Part shown: positions 37,711 to 46,141 of the stretch, piece after piece | Position numbering within the stretch: position 1 is the stretch's first letter | Layout of the letters: the number at the start of each line of letters is the position of its first letter | Source: Prevotellaceae bacterium | GTDB taxonomy: Bacteria; Bacteroidota; Bacteroidia; Bacteroidales; Bacteroidaceae | DNA length: 64,000 bases | NCBI GenBank assembly: GCA_030531085.1 | Contig: JAUNOM010000007.1 | Coordinates: 25,874-89,873, forward strand | Reading direction: 5' to 3' | Notes under the pieces: generated by a model | Seen by the model: the letters and a program-made list of their open reading frames with translations, nothing else | What the model was told of the DNA's origin: nothing | Databases searched by the model: none | Translations under genes and position numbers: made by a program

Positions 37711-38135
37711 AACTTACAATCTGTAAGTAAAAAGCCTGTTTTACTTACAATCCGCTTTTTACACCCCCTCTCAGATTCGCGTAATCTGAAATTCAAATCA
37801 TTCCGGCGCGTACAGCGCAGCCACGAGAAAACACGTAACATACTAATGCTCTGATATTTATCATTTTTACCACTTTCAGTGCATATTAAAAAGGGGCTAA
37901 AAGGGGCGCTTTGGGTCTGTAATCAGATAGAGATTACGACACAAACAGATAGAGATTACAACGTAATATGTATCAAATAGCACTGCAATCTCTATCTAAT
38001 CAGGCTCCACAACACACAGAAACGCCGCGGAAAGGACATGAAAGCGGTATGTGTCTCTCTAAAACGCGACCTCAGAACGACTCTTCTGAAAATGCAGACT
38101 GTAAGTAAAACGGACTATTTACTTACAATCTGTAA
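37711..38135 (+). repeat. Dispersed hairpin-bounded element, copy 2 (most diverged)
   Basis: The left hairpin is GTAAGTAAAA (37723-37732) with TTTTACTTAC (37739-37748). Then follow ATTCGCGTAA, ATTCAAATCATTCCGG and CGTACAGCGCA. The central module has CAGATAGAGATTAC at 37924 and 37946 (22 bp apart) and inverted AATCTCTATCT at 37987. The right end has CTCTCTAAAACGC, CGACTCTTCTG and hairpin GTAAGTAAA (38101-38109) with TTTACTTAC (38118-38126). Both end hairpins carry the same sequence, different from the other copies. It occupies a 940-bp gene-free stretch. Confidence 0.8.
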
Positions 38136-38430
38136 AAGCGCCTCAATCGCACTCCCTCATAAAAAGCGTCTTTTAGAGCACCTGTTAACATACTCTAAAA
38201 ACGTTTCAAGAGCGCTCGTAAACTTTTAACATTTGCAAGTCTGGCACTGCCTCCATACCCACTACATTCTGCATGGTGACACACATACTGCAATATCTAT
38301 AGAATTAAAGGATTAGAGCACAAACTCCGCAGTCGCTTTGAAAGGTATCGCCCACTATGTCATAAGAGTAGGATGGAGACGCATATATTAACGTTTTTAA
38401 CCTTATTAAACGCTATTTCCTACAACTTTC
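38136..38430. other. Gene-free stretch between element copy 2 and purM promoter
   Basis: No supported gene. A hairpin with arms TTTTAGAG (38171-38178) and CTCTAAAA (38193-38200) is present, and nothing else is recognised. Confidence 0.4.
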
Positions 38431-38461
38431 TTTGCTGTTTGAAATATTTTTATTAATTTTG
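38431..38461 (+). promoter_or_regulatory. Promoter of the purM operon
   Basis: TTTG at 38431-38434 and TAATTTTG at 38454-38461, 19 bp apart; both are full matches. Leader is about 25 nt. Confidence 0.75.
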
Positions 38462-38492
38462 CAACAAATATACTTAAATTATAAACGACAAT

Positions 38493-39656
38493 ATGGACAA
38501 CAGATATATGTTGCGCGGAGTCAGCGCAGCGAAAGAGGATGTGCACAACGCCATTAAAAATATAGACAAAGGCATATTTCCTCAAGCTTTCTGCAAAATA
38601 ATACCGGATATCCTTGGCAACGATCCCGAATACTGCAACATCATGCACGCCGACGGCGCGGGAACGAAGTCAAGTCTGGCGTATATGTACTGGAAAGAGA
38701 CCGGTGATTTGTCTGTCTGGAAAGGCATTGCGCAGGATGCGCTCATCATGAACACAGACGATCTGCTGTGCGTTGGAGCTGTTGACAACATTCTCGTTTC
38801 AAGCACTATCGGCAGGAACAAGATGCTTGTACCCGGCGATGTAATTTCTGCCATCATCAATGGCACCGACGAGCTGCTGGCGGAAATGCGCGATATGGGC
38901 ATAGGCATATACGCCACAGGCGGTGAGACGGCTGATGTGGGTGACTTGACGCGCACCATTATCGTTGATTCCACCGTGACCTGCCGCATGAAGCGCAGCG
39001 ATGTCATAGACAATGCCAACATACGGCCGGGGGATGTCATCGTCGGTCTGGCAAGCTACGGACAGGCTACATACGAGAAGGAATACAATGGCGGCATGGG
39101 CAGCAACGGTCTGACTTCAGCACGTCATGACGTGTTCGCGAAATATTACGCGGAGAAATACCCGGAAAGCTATGACCATGCGGTACCGGAGGAGCTGGTT
39201 TACTCTGGAGGTTACCGCTTTGAGGACGCTGTGGACGGTTCTCCTGTGAACGCTGGAAAGCTGGTGCTGTCGCCAACCCGCACTTACGCTCCTGTCATAA
39301 AGAAGATACTTGACGAGATGCGCAAGGAAATCCATGGCATGGTGCACTGCACCGGTGGAGCGCAGACAAAGGTATTGCACTTCGTAGGCGACAACTGTCA
39401 CGTGGTAAAGGACAATATGTTCCCTGTACCTCCGCTGTTCCGTATAATACATGAGCAGAGCGGAACAGACTGGAAAGAGATGTATAAGGTCTTCAATATG
39501 GGACACCGTATGGAGATATACGTATCGCCTGAACAGGCAGACAGGATCATATCCATCAGCAAGAGCTTCAATATCGACGCACAGATAATAGGACATATAG
39601 AGGAGGGCAGCAAGTCTCTCACCATCAAGAGCGAGTTTGGAGTATTTGAATATTAA
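38493..39656 (+). CDS. purM: Phosphoribosylformylglycinamidine cyclo-ligase (AIR synthase)
   Basis: PurM closes the imidazole ring in purine synthesis. The 387-residue protein is the longer form seen in Bacteroidota. Motifs are MHADGAGTKSSLAY (the usual DGVGTK), MNTDDLLCVGA, GIGIYATGGETADVGDL, PGDVIVGLASYG, GLTSARHDVF, and MVHCTGGAQTKVL. The start is ATG 38493, 31 bp past the -7 box. The 97-bp gap to prfA suggests cotranscription. Confidence 0.93.
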   Translation: MDNRYMLRGVSAAKEDVHNAIKNIDKGIFPQAFCKIIPDILGNDPEYCNIMHADGAGTKSSLAYMYWKETGDLSVWKGIAQDALIMNTDDLLCVGAVDNILVSSTIGRNKMLVPGDVISAIINGTDELLAEMRDMGIGIYATGGETADVGDLTRTIIVDSTVTCRMKRSDVIDNANIRPGDVIVGLASYGQATYEKEYNGGMGSNGLTSARHDVFAKYYAEKYPESYDHAVPEELVYSGGYRFEDAVDGSPVNAGKLVLSPTRTYAPVIKKILDEMRKEIHGMVHCTGGAQTKVLHFVGDNCHVVKDNMFPVPPLFRIIHEQSGTDWKEMYKVFNMGHRMEIYVSPEQADRIISISKSFNIDAQIIGHIEEGSKSLTIKSEFGVFEY

Positions 39657-39753
39657 ACGGACTAACATCCGCACAGGAACGGACTGTCCAACAGTCCGGA
39701 AGCAAATTCAACGCCCATAACATTCACCCAAAAGCCCAAGCACCCTTATTTAA

Positions 39754-40863
39754 ATGGACAAGAACAACATTTTACAGAAACTTGACGGACTGGAAGCGCG
39801 CTATGAAGAGGTAACTACGCTCATCACTGACCCTTCGGTAATATCCGACCAGCAGAGGTTCGTCAAGCTGACAAGAGAATATAAGGACCTCGGAGACATC
39901 ATGAAGCTGCGCAAAAGGTATATGGACTGCATAGAGTCCATAGCCGAGGCGAAGGATATATTGGCGAACGAGAGTGACCCGGAGATGAAAGAAATGGCGC
40001 GCGAGCAACTTGCCGAGAGCGAGGAGGATATGCCCGGACTGGAAGAGGAGATAAAGATTGCCCTGGTGCCAAAGGATCCGGAAGACGCGAAGAACGTGCA
40101 AATGGAGATACGCGCAGGCACAGGAGGAGACGAAGCCTGCCTGTTTGCCGGTGACCTCTTTGCCATGTACAAGCGGTTTTGCGAGTCTAAAGGCTGGAGC
40201 CTTAGCGTGACAGACGCAAGCGAGGGAGCCGTTGGAGGCTTCAAGGAGATAGATTTTGCTGTAAGCGGAGACGGCGTTTACGGCATTCTGAAATACGAGT
40301 CAGGGGTGCACCGCGTACAGCGCGTGCCCGTAACAGAGAGCAACGGACGTATGCAGACATCGGCCGCGACCGTGGCTGTGCTGCCTGAGGCGGAGCCTTT
40401 TGATGTGCAGATAAACGAGGGTGAGATAAAATGGGACACGTTCCGTTCGAGCGGCGCCGGAGGTCAGAATGTGAACAAGGTGGAGTCTGGTGTGCGCGCG
40501 CGCTATATGTGGAAGAATCCCAATACAGGCGAGACGGAAGAGATTCTGATTGAATGCACGGAGACGCGTGACCAGCCTAAGAACAAGGAGCGGGCACTGT
40601 CGCGCCTGCGTACATATATATATGATAAGGAGCACCAGAAGTATCTCGATGACATAGCCAACAGGCGAAAGACGCTGGTATCTACTGGTGACAGGTCTGC
40701 AAAGATACGTACATACAACTTCCCACAGGGACGTGTGACGGACCACCGCATAGGATATACCACGCATGACCTGTCCGGTTTCCTCGGCGGAGACATACAG
40801 GCTATGATTGACGCACTGACCGTTGCCGAGAACGCAGAGAGGATGAAGGAGGCTGAACTATAA
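39754..40863 (+). CDS. prfA: Peptide chain release factor 1
   Basis: RF1 ends translation at UAA and UAG. The 369-residue protein has the helical N-terminal domain (RYEEVTTLITDPSVISD), the stop-codon-reading PVT tripeptide in RVQRVPVTESNGRMQT, and the peptidyl-hydrolysis GGQ in SSGAGGQNVNKVES (about residues 234-247). Length is standard. The stop codon overlaps the ATG of the next small gene by one base (TAATG), indicating coupling. Confidence 0.96.
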   Translation: MDKNNILQKLDGLEARYEEVTTLITDPSVISDQQRFVKLTREYKDLGDIMKLRKRYMDCIESIAEAKDILANESDPEMKEMAREQLAESEEDMPGLEEEIKIALVPKDPEDAKNVQMEIRAGTGGDEACLFAGDLFAMYKRFCESKGWSLSVTDASEGAVGGFKEIDFAVSGDGVYGILKYESGVHRVQRVPVTESNGRMQTSAATVAVLPEAEPFDVQINEGEIKWDTFRSSGAGGQNVNKVESGVRARYMWKNPNTGETEEILIECTETRDQPKNKERALSRLRTYIYDKEHQKYLDDIANRRKTLVSTGDRSAKIRTYNFPQGRVTDHRIGYTTHDLSGFLGGDIQAMIDALTVAENAERMKEAEL

Positions 40864-41009
40864 TGGCTATACAGACAACTATAAAGAAAAAAGAGGAGGA
40901 AGAGGACGAGCGCACTGTCAATGCCACTGAATTCATAAACAGACTGACAGAAAGCCAGCGCACCACAAGGCAGTACAAGGACATTCCCAAGACGGAGATG
41001 CCGAAATAA
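40863..41009 (+). CDS. 48-residue charged protein between prfA and pyrF
   Basis: A short gene: MAIQTTIKKKEEEEDERTV-type N-terminus, then NATEFINRLTES, QRTTRQYKDIP and the end KTEMPK. Its ATG overlaps the prfA stop by one base, and it ends 27 bp before pyrF, so it looks like a real translated operon member. The N-terminus is a Lys/Glu cluster likely to be helical or disordered. No family is recognised. A conserved small protein in Bacteroidales is my guess from the tight spacing. Confidence 0.6.
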   Translation: MAIQTTIKKKEEEEDERTVNATEFINRLTESQRTTRQYKDIPKTEMPK

Positions 41010-41036
41010 AGAATTAACAAGCAGAGCAATAAAACC

Positions 41037-41867
41037 ATGACACGAGAAGAACTTGTAGGACAGATATTCAAAAAGAAGAGTTTCCTGTGTGTAGGACTGG
41101 ACGTGGACCTGAACAAGGTTCCGGCACATATACTCAACGAAGAGGACCCTATATTCGCTTTTAACAAGCAGATTATCGACGCCACAGCACCATACTGTGT
41201 CGCATATAAGCCTAACCTTGCGTTTTATGAGGCCTACGGTGTCAAGGGACTTGTGTCTTTTGAGAAGACCGTAAAATATATACAGGAGAACTATCCGGAA
41301 CAGTTCATCATCGCGGATGCCAAGCGCGGTGACATAGGCAACACCTCCAAGATGTACGCACAGACATTCTTCGGCGAGTATAAGGTGGACGCGCTGACCG
41401 TTGCACCATATATGGGAGAGGACAGTGTCGTGCCGTTCATCAATTATGAGAGTGAGAAGAAGCCGTGGGTGATACTGCTTGCGCTGACAAGTAACAAGGG
41501 TTCCTACGACTTCCAGCAGACAATGGACATAAATGGATGCAGACTCTTTGAGAAGGTCATAAAGAAGAGCCAGGAATGGGGTACGCCTGAAAACATGATG
41601 TACGTGGTTGGAGCCACACGTGGAGAGCTATTCAAGGACATACGCAGAGTGGCACCGGAGCATTTTCTGCTCGTTCCCGGCGTGGGCGCACAAGGTGGCT
41701 CACTAAAGGACGTGTGCCAGTATGGTATAACAAAAGACTGCGGACTGCTGGTGAACTCAAGCCGTGGCATAATCTTTGCGGACAGCACGGAGAACTTTGC
41801 CAATGTGGCTGCGGAGAAAGCCAAGGAACTGCAAATGCAGATGGAGGAAGAACTCAAGAAACTATAA
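41037..41867 (+). CDS. pyrF: Orotidine 5'-phosphate decarboxylase
   Basis: OMP decarboxylase, last step of UMP synthesis. The 276-residue protein is of the longer type. Motifs: [26 protein letters not shown], the catalytic [11 protein letters not shown] (Asp-Lys-Asp array), [11 protein letters not shown] and LVNSSRGI. It lies in an operon after prfA and 18 bp before lpxD. The intervening 48-residue gene is described separately. Confidence 0.95.
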   Translation: MTREELVGQIFKKKSFLCVGLDVDLNKVPAHILNEEDPIFAFNKQIIDATAPYCVAYKPNLAFYEAYGVKGLVSFEKTVKYIQENYPEQFIIADAKRGDIGNTSKMYAQTFFGEYKVDALTVAPYMGEDSVVPFINYESEKKPWVILLALTSNKGSYDFQQTMDINGCRLFEKVIKKSQEWGTPENMMYVVGATRGELFKDIRRVAPEHFLLVPGVGAQGGSLKDVCQYGITKDCGLLVNSSRGIIFADSTENFANVAAEKAKELQMQMEEELKKL

Positions 41868-41885
41868 AACCACAGAAAGACACGC

Positions 41886-42941
41886 ATGGAATTTACAGCC
41901 CAACAGATAGCAGAACTGATAAATGGTCGTATAGAAGGCGATGCCAATGCCACTATCACCACTTTTGCAAAGATAGAGGAAGGGAAACAGGGGGCAATAT
42001 CTTTCCTTTCAAATAAGAAGTATATCAGCTATATTTATGACACGAAGTCAAGCGTGGTGCTTGTTGATGAGGATCTGATATTGGAGAAACCGGTAAGCGC
42101 CACACTGATAAGAGTGAAGAGTGCATACGAGGCTGTGGCGAAACTGCTACAGATGTATGCGTCAATGAAACCAAAGAAGAAAGGTATAGACCCTCTTGCA
42201 TTCATTGCACCGACTGCGACAGTGGGCAAGGACTGCTATATTGGACCGTTTGTGGCAATAGGTCCGAACGCAGTGATAGGTGATGGCTGCGTATTGCATC
42301 CCCATGTCACTGTCGGTGAGTGTGCAACCATTGGCGACAACACAGAGATTTACAGCAATGCTGTGGTTTATCACCATTGTAAGGTGGGCAACAACTGCAT
42401 ACTGCACGCAGGAAGTGTGGTTGGAGCAGACGGCTTTGGCTTCGCGCCATCAGCCAACGGCTATGACAAGATACCGCAGATTGGCAACGTGGTGATTGAG
42501 GATAATGTGGAGATAGGCGCCAACACCTGTGTGGACAGAGCCACCATGGGGAGCACATATATAAGAAAAGGTGTGAAACTGGACAACCTTGTACAGATAG
42601 CACACAATACAGATATCGGCGCTAACACTGTGATGTCAGCCCAAGTTGGCATTGCCGGCAGCGCAAAGGTTGGAGAATGGTGTATGTTCGGCGGTCAGGT
42701 AGGCATTGCGGGCCACATCACCATAGGCAATAAGGTTAGTCTTGGAGCGCAGTCAGGAGTGCCGGGCAGCCTGAAGGACAATCAGGAATTGATAGGAACA
42801 CCTCCCATGTCCATGACAAACTATTTCCGTTCGCAGGCTATAGTGAAGCGTCTGCCGGATATGTACCGTCAGATGAATGAGATGAGTAAGACTATAAAAG
42901 AACTTGAACAACAAATAAAGGAACTGACTTCTAAGTCCTAA
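41886..42941 (+). CDS. lpxD: UDP-3-O-acylglucosamine N-acyltransferase
   Basis: LpxD adds the second acyl chain in lipid A synthesis. The 351-residue protein has the N-terminal uridine-binding domain ([33 protein letters not shown]), then a left-handed beta-helix ([38 protein letters not shown] with the catalytic His region just before, VDRATMGST) and a C-terminal helix ([18 protein letters not shown]). It is the first of three lipid A genes. Confidence 0.96.
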   Translation: MEFTAQQIAELINGRIEGDANATITTFAKIEEGKQGAISFLSNKKYISYIYDTKSSVVLVDEDLILEKPVSATLIRVKSAYEAVAKLLQMYASMKPKKKGIDPLAFIAPTATVGKDCYIGPFVAIGPNAVIGDGCVLHPHVTVGECATIGDNTEIYSNAVVYHHCKVGNNCILHAGSVVGADGFGFAPSANGYDKIPQIGNVVIEDNVEIGANTCVDRATMGSTYIRKGVKLDNLVQIAHNTDIGANTVMSAQVGIAGSAKVGEWCMFGGQVGIAGHITIGNKVSLGAQSGVPGSLKDNQELIGTPPMSMTNYFRSQAIVKRLPDMYRQMNEMSKTIKELEQQIKELTSKS

Positions 42942-42953
42942 TCAGTTAAATTT

Positions 42954-44339
42954 ATGACGAAACAGAACACATTAAAGGGAAGTTTTTCCCTTTGTGGCAA
43001 AGGTCTGCACACAGGATTAAGCCTTACTGTGACATTCAATCCTGCGGCAGAGAATACCGGTTACAAGATACAGCGCATAGATCTTGAAGGCATGCCGATA
43101 ATAGATGCAGTGGCTGAGCACGTGGTTGACACGCAGCGCGGCACTGTTCTGGGCAAGGGTGACGTAAAAGTTAGCACCGTTGAGCACGCGCTTGCAGCTT
43201 TATACGCCCTTGGAATAGACAACTGTCTGATACAGGTAAACGGCCCTGAGATTCCTATACTTGACGGTAGCGCCATCAAGTATGTTGAAAAGATAAGGGA
43301 AATAGGCATACAGGAACAGAACGCACCGAAGGATTTCTATATAATACGCAAGAAGATTGAGGTTAGAGACGAGAATACGGGCTCTGTCATAACCATCCTG
43401 CCAGATGACGATTTCTCTATCACTGCAATGTGTTCTTTCGAGTCTAAATTCATAAACTCACAGTTTGCCACAATAGATAATGTGGAAAAGTTCCCGACAG
43501 AGATAGCTTCAGCACGCACATTTGTATTCGTTCGCGATCTGGTGCCTTTACTTAATGCCGGACTTATCAAGGGAGGAGACCTCGACAACGCTATCGTAAT
43601 ATATGAGTACGAGCAGAAACAGGAAGACATAGACAAGCTGTGTGACTATCTTCAGGTACCGCGCATGGACGCAACGAAGCTGGGATACATCCAGCACAAG
43701 CCGCTTACATGGGAGAATGAGTGCACACGCCACAAGCTTCTTGACATCATTGGAGACATGGCTCTGATAGGAAAGCCGCTTAAAGGACGCATCATCGCGA
43801 CCCGCCCGGGGCATACTATCAACAATAAGTTTGCAAGAATGATGCGTCATGAGATACGGAAGCATGAGATACAGGCACCTATCTATGATCCAAACATGAC
43901 ACCTGTACTTGATGTTAACCGCATCCGTGAGGTGCTTCCACACCGCTATCCCATGCAGTTGGTGGATAAAGTCATTAGTATTAGCGGCACTACAATTGTC
44001 GGAATAAAGAATGTAACATCCAACGAGCCATTCTTTCAGGGCCATTTCCCACAGGAACCAGTCATGCCGGGCGTGCTGATGATAGAGGCAATGTCACAAT
44101 GTGGCGCGCTGCTTGTACTGAACACACTGGAAGATCCGGAACGCTGGACAAGCTATTTCCTTAAAATAGACAATGTAAAGTACCGTAAGAAGGTTGTACC
44201 GGGAGACACCTTGATCTTCAAGGTGGAACTGATAGCGCCAGTACGTCATGGAATATCAACCATGCAGGGATACATCTTCGTAGGGGATCAGCTTGTGGCA
44301 GAGGCCACTTTCACCGGACAGATGGTGAAAAACAAGTGA
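42954..44339 (+). CDS. lpxC/fabZ: Fused LpxC deacetylase / FabZ dehydratase
   Basis: A 461-residue bifunctional protein, a fusion typical of Bacteroidota. Residues 1-305 are LpxC, the Zn-dependent deacetylase of lipid A synthesis: KGSFSLCGKGLHTGL, the metal ligand in TVEHALAALYALGIDN, and HKLLDIIGD. Residues 320-461 are FabZ: LPHRYPMQLVDKV, the catalytic His in FFQGHFPQEPVMPGVLMIEAM, and FLKIDNVKYRKKVVPGD. The FabZ part makes unsaturated acyl-ACP for fatty-acid elongation. It starts 12 bp after lpxD and abuts lpxA. Confidence 0.97.
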   Translation: MTKQNTLKGSFSLCGKGLHTGLSLTVTFNPAAENTGYKIQRIDLEGMPIIDAVAEHVVDTQRGTVLGKGDVKVSTVEHALAALYALGIDNCLIQVNGPEIPILDGSAIKYVEKIREIGIQEQNAPKDFYIIRKKIEVRDENTGSVITILPDDDFSITAMCSFESKFINSQFATIDNVEKFPTEIASARTFVFVRDLVPLLNAGLIKGGDLDNAIVIYEYEQKQEDIDKLCDYLQVPRMDATKLGYIQHKPLTWENECTRHKLLDIIGDMALIGKPLKGRIIATRPGHTINNKFARMMRHEIRKHEIQAPIYDPNMTPVLDVNRIREVLPHRYPMQLVDKVISISGTTIVGIKNVTSNEPFFQGHFPQEPVMPGVLMIEAMSQCGALLVLNTLEDPERWTSYFLKIDNVKYRKKVVPGDTLIFKVELIAPVRHGISTMQGYIFVGDQLVAEATFTGQMVKNK

Positions 44340-44403
44340 GATGACAACCTCCGTTCATAACATACGGGGGATACAATATAACAAAAACAACAACAAAGAA
44401 CAA

Positions 44404-45177
44404 ATGGCAAACAGTATAAGCCCTTTAGCATACGTCCATCCTGATGCAAAGATGGGTGACGGTAACGTGATAGGCCCTTTCTGCTATATTGACGCTGACG
44501 TGGTAATAGGCAACAATAACGTTATGCAGAACAGCGTAACGTTGAACAAAGGCACACGCATGGGGTCTGGTAACGAGATTTTCCCAGGAGCAAGCATAAG
44601 CACTAAGCCACAGGATTTGAAATTCAGAGGCGAGGAAACGACCTGCCAGATTGGTGACAACAACTCAATACGCGAGAACGTTACCATCAGTCGCGGAACA
44701 GCATCAAAGGGAACTACCATCGTCGGATCAAACAACCTCCTTATGGAGAATATGCACGTGGCACACGACTGCGTTGTAGGCAACAACTGCATCATAGGCA
44801 ATTCCACCAAGTTTGCAGGTGAAGTGGTGGTTGATGACTGCGCCATAATATCCGGTGGAGTACTTGTTCACCAGTTTGTGCACATTGGCGGTTACGTTAT
44901 GGTACAGGGCGGCAGCAGGACTTCACAGGACATTCCACCGTACGTGATAGCAGGAAAGGAGCCAATACGTTTCGCTGGACTGAACCTTATCGGCCTGAGA
45001 AGAAGAGGATTCAGCAATGAAAGCATCCTTGCCATACGTGAAGCATACAACACTATATACTCCAAAGGAATACTAAAGGAGGGCATTGACGAAGTGAAAG
45101 AGACCATGGAGATTACTCCGGAGATAAAATATGTCATAGACTTCATCGAAAGTGCCCAACGTGGTATTATAAGATGA
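44404..45177 (+). CDS. lpxA: UDP-N-acetylglucosamine O-acyltransferase
   Basis: LpxA carries out the first acylation in lipid A synthesis. The ATG at 44404 starts the conserved MANSISPLAYVHPDAKMGDG; an upstream in-frame start at 44341 would add an Asn/Lys-rich tail with no match. The protein of 257 residues has beta-helix repeats, GPFCYIDADVVIGN, the catalytic His in LMENMHVAHDCVVG, GGVLVHQFVHIG and the helical C-terminus (LNLIGLRRRGFSNESI). It follows lpxC/fabZ by 64 bp. Confidence 0.96.
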   Translation: MANSISPLAYVHPDAKMGDGNVIGPFCYIDADVVIGNNNVMQNSVTLNKGTRMGSGNEIFPGASISTKPQDLKFRGEETTCQIGDNNSIRENVTISRGTASKGTTIVGSNNLLMENMHVAHDCVVGNNCIIGNSTKFAGEVVVDDCAIISGGVLVHQFVHIGGYVMVQGGSRTSQDIPPYVIAGKEPIRFAGLNLIGLRRRGFSNESILAIREAYNTIYSKGILKEGIDEVKETMEITPEIKYVIDFIESAQRGIIR

Positions 45178-45183
45178 CACACA

Positions 45184-46107
45184 TTGAACACGCTCATTGT
45201 TATCACAGGGCCTACGGGTGTAGGCAAAACTGAGTTATGTCTATATCTTGCAGAACATTACTCCGTTGACATTATCAACGCAGATTCAAGACAGATATTC
45301 GCAGAACTACCAATAGGGACTGCCGCACCCACCGCTGAACAGCAGCGGAGGGTGCGGCATCATTTTGTTGCCACACACCATATCGGTGACTACTACTCCG
45401 CATCCATGTACGAACAGGATGTAGTGAACTTGCTCCACTCGCCTGATATAACTCCAAACAATGGAATTGCAGCCATCCTAACCGGTGGTTCCATGATGTA
45501 CATAGACGCTGTATGCAATGGCATAGATGACATTCCTACAGTAGATGAAAAGACAAGGGCATGGATGAAGCAACGCCTTCAAGAAGAAGGACTGCCCCCA
45601 CTTCTTGAAGAACTGAAAAGACTTGACCCAGAGCATTGGAAGACCGTAGACAGAAACAATCCGCGTCGCGTAGTACACGCACTGGAAATCTGTCATGTAT
45701 CCGGCAAGACATACACGTCATTCCGGACAGGAGCAAAGAAACCGCGTCCGTTTCACATCATAAAGATTGGCATAACACGCGACAGGGAGGAGCTGTATGA
45801 CAGGATTAACAGGCGTGTTTTACACATGATGCAGAACGGGTTGGAAGAGGAAGCGAGAGGAATGCTACATCGCAGAAACGAGAATGCGCTAAACACAGTG
45901 GGCTATAAGGAGCTGTTCAAATACTTTGACGGTGAGATACCTCTCGAGGAGGCTGTAAGACAGATTCAAAGCAATACAAGACAGTATGCCCGCAAGCAAC
46001 TGACGTGGTACAAGAAAGACCCGGATATAATCTGGTTCAATCCAGATGACACAGAGAAGATAATACAGCATATAGACCAACATATAGGCAACTTCTCCTT
46101 AACATAA
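45184..46107 (+). CDS. miaA: tRNA dimethylallyltransferase
   Basis: MiaA adds the dimethylallyl group to A37 of tRNAs reading U-starting codons. The 307-residue protein has the P-loop ITGPTGVGKTE, INADSRQIF, and ILTGGSMMYIDAVCNG. The start is a TTG at 45184: the in-frame codon four back from it is a stop, and only ACA and CAC lie between. It lies 6 bp after the lpxA stop, so translation is probably coupled. The length is typical. Confidence 0.93.
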   Translation: MNTLIVITGPTGVGKTELCLYLAEHYSVDIINADSRQIFAELPIGTAAPTAEQQRRVRHHFVATHHIGDYYSASMYEQDVVNLLHSPDITPNNGIAAILTGGSMMYIDAVCNGIDDIPTVDEKTRAWMKQRLQEEGLPPLLEELKRLDPEHWKTVDRNNPRRVVHALEICHVSGKTYTSFRTGAKKPRPFHIIKIGITRDREELYDRINRRVLHMMQNGLEEEARGMLHRRNENALNTVGYKELFKYFDGEIPLEEAVRQIQSNTRQYARKQLTWYKKDPDIIWFNPDDTEKIIQHIDQHIGNFSLT

Positions 46108-46141
46108 ACGACCTTATCTCTAAACACAAAAAGAATAGACT

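Noticed and set aside
37919-37997. CRISPR-like direct repeats
   Set aside because: Only two direct repeats of about 14 bp with an 8-bp gap, plus one inverted copy; no spacer of CRISPR size and no cas genes. Better explained as the module of the dispersed element.
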